64,000 nucleotides of DNA from Paenibacillus sp. FSL R5-0623 (GTDB lineage: Bacteria; Bacillota; Bacilli; Paenibacillales; Paenibacillaceae). The notes under the pieces were generated by a model. It searched no databases and had not been told where the DNA came from. It saw nothing but the letters and a program-made list of their open reading frames with translations. Made by a program: the position numbers and the translations under genes. Within the stretch, counting starts at the first letter, position 1, and the number at the start of each line of letters is the position of its first letter. Below are positions 63,033-64,000 of the stretch, in pieces. Location: positions 3,100,001 to 3,164,000 of the forward strand of contig NZ_CP150233.1 in NCBI RefSeq assembly GCF_037974265.1, in the 5' to 3' direction.

Positions 63033-63049
63033 TATAAAACGTTTTCATA
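63033..63049. promoter_or_regulatory. cre- or LacI-operator-like palindrome
   Basis: TATAAAACGTTTTCATA lies in the divergent region between the AraC and FAD oxidoreductase genes. The AAAACGTTTT core is shared with the operators at 4983 and 6109 and also fits a degenerate CcpA site. Confidence 0.4.
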
Positions 63050-63202
63050 TGAATGCTTTAACAATTCTTTATTGGATGAATGAGTATGAACTGTGGTCTG
63101 ATCAGCCTCAATTTATGGATCTAAAAGTACGCCTGCCTTGCCAACAGAATGCGAAACGGTATACGCTATAAGGAATGAGTGATTAAGGAAAGGGATGCAA
63201 AC

Positions 63203-64000
63203 ATGAAGAAAGTCATCGTAGTCGGATCAGGTATTCTGGGGGCATCAACAGCCTATCAATTAGCCAAACATGGCGCAGAGGTCGTCATCATAGACCGAAA
63301 AGATATAGGACAGGCGACGGATGCAGCTGCCGGGATCATCTGTCCATGGCTGTCACAGCGACGTAATCAGGACTGGTATCAGCTTGCCAAGGCTGGTGCA
63401 CGGTTCTATCCTGGCATCATAGCGGAGCTTGAAGGCGAAGGAGAAACGGAAACTGGTTATGCTCAAGTGGGCGCGCTTAGTATTCATACGGATGTGGATA
63501 AAATCAACAAGATGGAAGAACGGGCCCATCTTCGCAAAACAGATGCACCGGAGATTGGTGACATTACACCTCTTGATGCCAAAGAAACCCGTGATCGTTT
63601 TCCATTGCTGGATGAACGTTATCAATCGGTACACATCAGTGGTGCTGCACGTATAGATGGAAGAGCGCTGCGCGATGCATTGATCCGGTCTGCACAGCGA
63701 AATGGAGCGGAAGTGATCCATGGAGACGCCACACTTCAATTTGAAGCGGATCGGGTCATTGGTGTGAGTGTTAATGATCAAAGTTTCCTGGCAGATGAAG
63801 TCGTTGTCTGTGCAGGTGCATGGGCCAACGCACTGCTGAAGCCGCTCGGCATACACTTGAAAGTGCATTATCAAAAGGCACAAATTATGCATCTACATGT
63901 CACGAATGGGGAGGATACAGGCCGCTGGCCTGTGATCATGCCACCTTCTGATCAATATCTGCTGGCCTTTGATCAACAGAAGATTGTGATTGGTGCCACT
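63203..64000 (+). CDS. FAD-dependent oxidoreductase (DAO family), cut by window edge
   Basis: 266 codons visible, open at the right edge. Starts MKKVIVVGSGILGASTAYQL, the Rossmann GxGxxG for the FAD ADP moiety, then VVIIDRKD with the acidic residue for ribose, TDAAAGIICPWLS, and later VVVCAGAWANALLKPLG, typical of DadA/glycine oxidase-type amine oxidoreductases. It likely oxidises a D-amino acid or secondary amine. ATG 63203 follows AAGGAAAGGGA. Divergent from the AraC gene. Substrate and the C-terminal substrate domain cannot be judged. Confidence 0.88.
   Translation, partial: MKKVIVVGSGILGASTAYQLAKHGAEVVIIDRKDIGQATDAAAGIICPWLSQRRNQDWYQLAKAGARFYPGIIAELEGEGETETGYAQVGALSIHTDVDKINKMEERAHLRKTDAPEIGDITPLDAKETRDRFPLLDERYQSVHISGAARIDGRALRDALIRSAQRNGAEVIHGDATLQFEADRVIGVSVNDQSFLADEVVVCAGAWANALLKPLGIHLKVHYQKAQIMHLHVTNGEDTGRWPVIMPPSDQYLLAFDQQKIVIGAT

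Overview
The window looks like a chromosomal segment of a spore-forming, sugar-scavenging Firmicute, most likely Paenibacillus. This rests on gene content and style: several carbohydrate ABC transporters with LplB/YtcP-type permeases and no ATPase gene, many LacI, AraC and GntR regulators, glycoside hydrolases of families 1, 29, 30, 38 and 125, a BclB-type collagen-like exosporium protein, CgeB-like and WbsX-like genes, strong GGAGG ribosome binding sites and frequent TTG/GTG starts. I cannot name the species. I see no rRNA, tRNA or CRISPR array.

Layout. 1-11.2 kb: acetyltransferase end plus a headless second copy; a GH1 6-phospho-beta-glucosidase divergent from a LacI regulator; small membrane, secreted and thioredoxin-like genes; then a LacI regulator with matched palindromic operators and its operon (two permeases, a lipoprotein binding protein, GH30). 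11.2-18.2 kb: a putative spore-surface set (12-residue-repeat protein, CgeB-like protein, WbsX-like protein), an AraC/GH29 fucosidase pair, and a BclB-like collagen protein split by a -1 frameshift at a G6A heptamer. 18.2-24.1 kb: a 1748-residue secreted subtilase behind a long leader. 24.3-33.1 kb: a GntR/LacI-type regulator and an alpha-mannoside operon (GH125, binding protein, two permeases, GH38). 33.2-35.4 kb: accessory patch with an IS3-family element and a possible restriction-enzyme remnant.

35.7-39.7 kb: Gfo/Idh/MocA-AraC-Gfo/Idh/MocA operon and a glycosyltransferase. 39.66-39.83 kb: second copy of a structured repeat also present at 2.5 kb. 40-48 kb: FadR-type regulator with a peptide-use operon (M20 hydrolase, dipeptide ABC importer, S9 peptidase, small unknown protein). 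48-55.5 kb: Asp23/Gls24, GNAT, pentapeptide protein, small membrane protein, an ABC-F gene with an attenuator-like leader, TetR, and an ECF sigma/DUF4179 pair. 55.8-62.1 kb: co-directional GT2, class III aminotransferase, zinc dehydrogenase, MFS, DUF1349 and HAD genes, a candidate small-molecule or glycan cluster; then an AraC regulator and a truncated FAD oxidoreductase at the right edge.

Working logic. Most of the window couples a sugar- or peptide-specific importer to intracellular hydrolases under a local regulator. Two operons carry a terminator-like hairpin directly after the binding-protein gene, which would keep binding protein in excess of permease. The least explained signals are the in-frame G-GGG-GGA slip site in the collagen gene, the two-copy structured repeat, the leader before the ABC-F gene, the long leader before the subtilase, and the 55.8-60.7 kb cluster.
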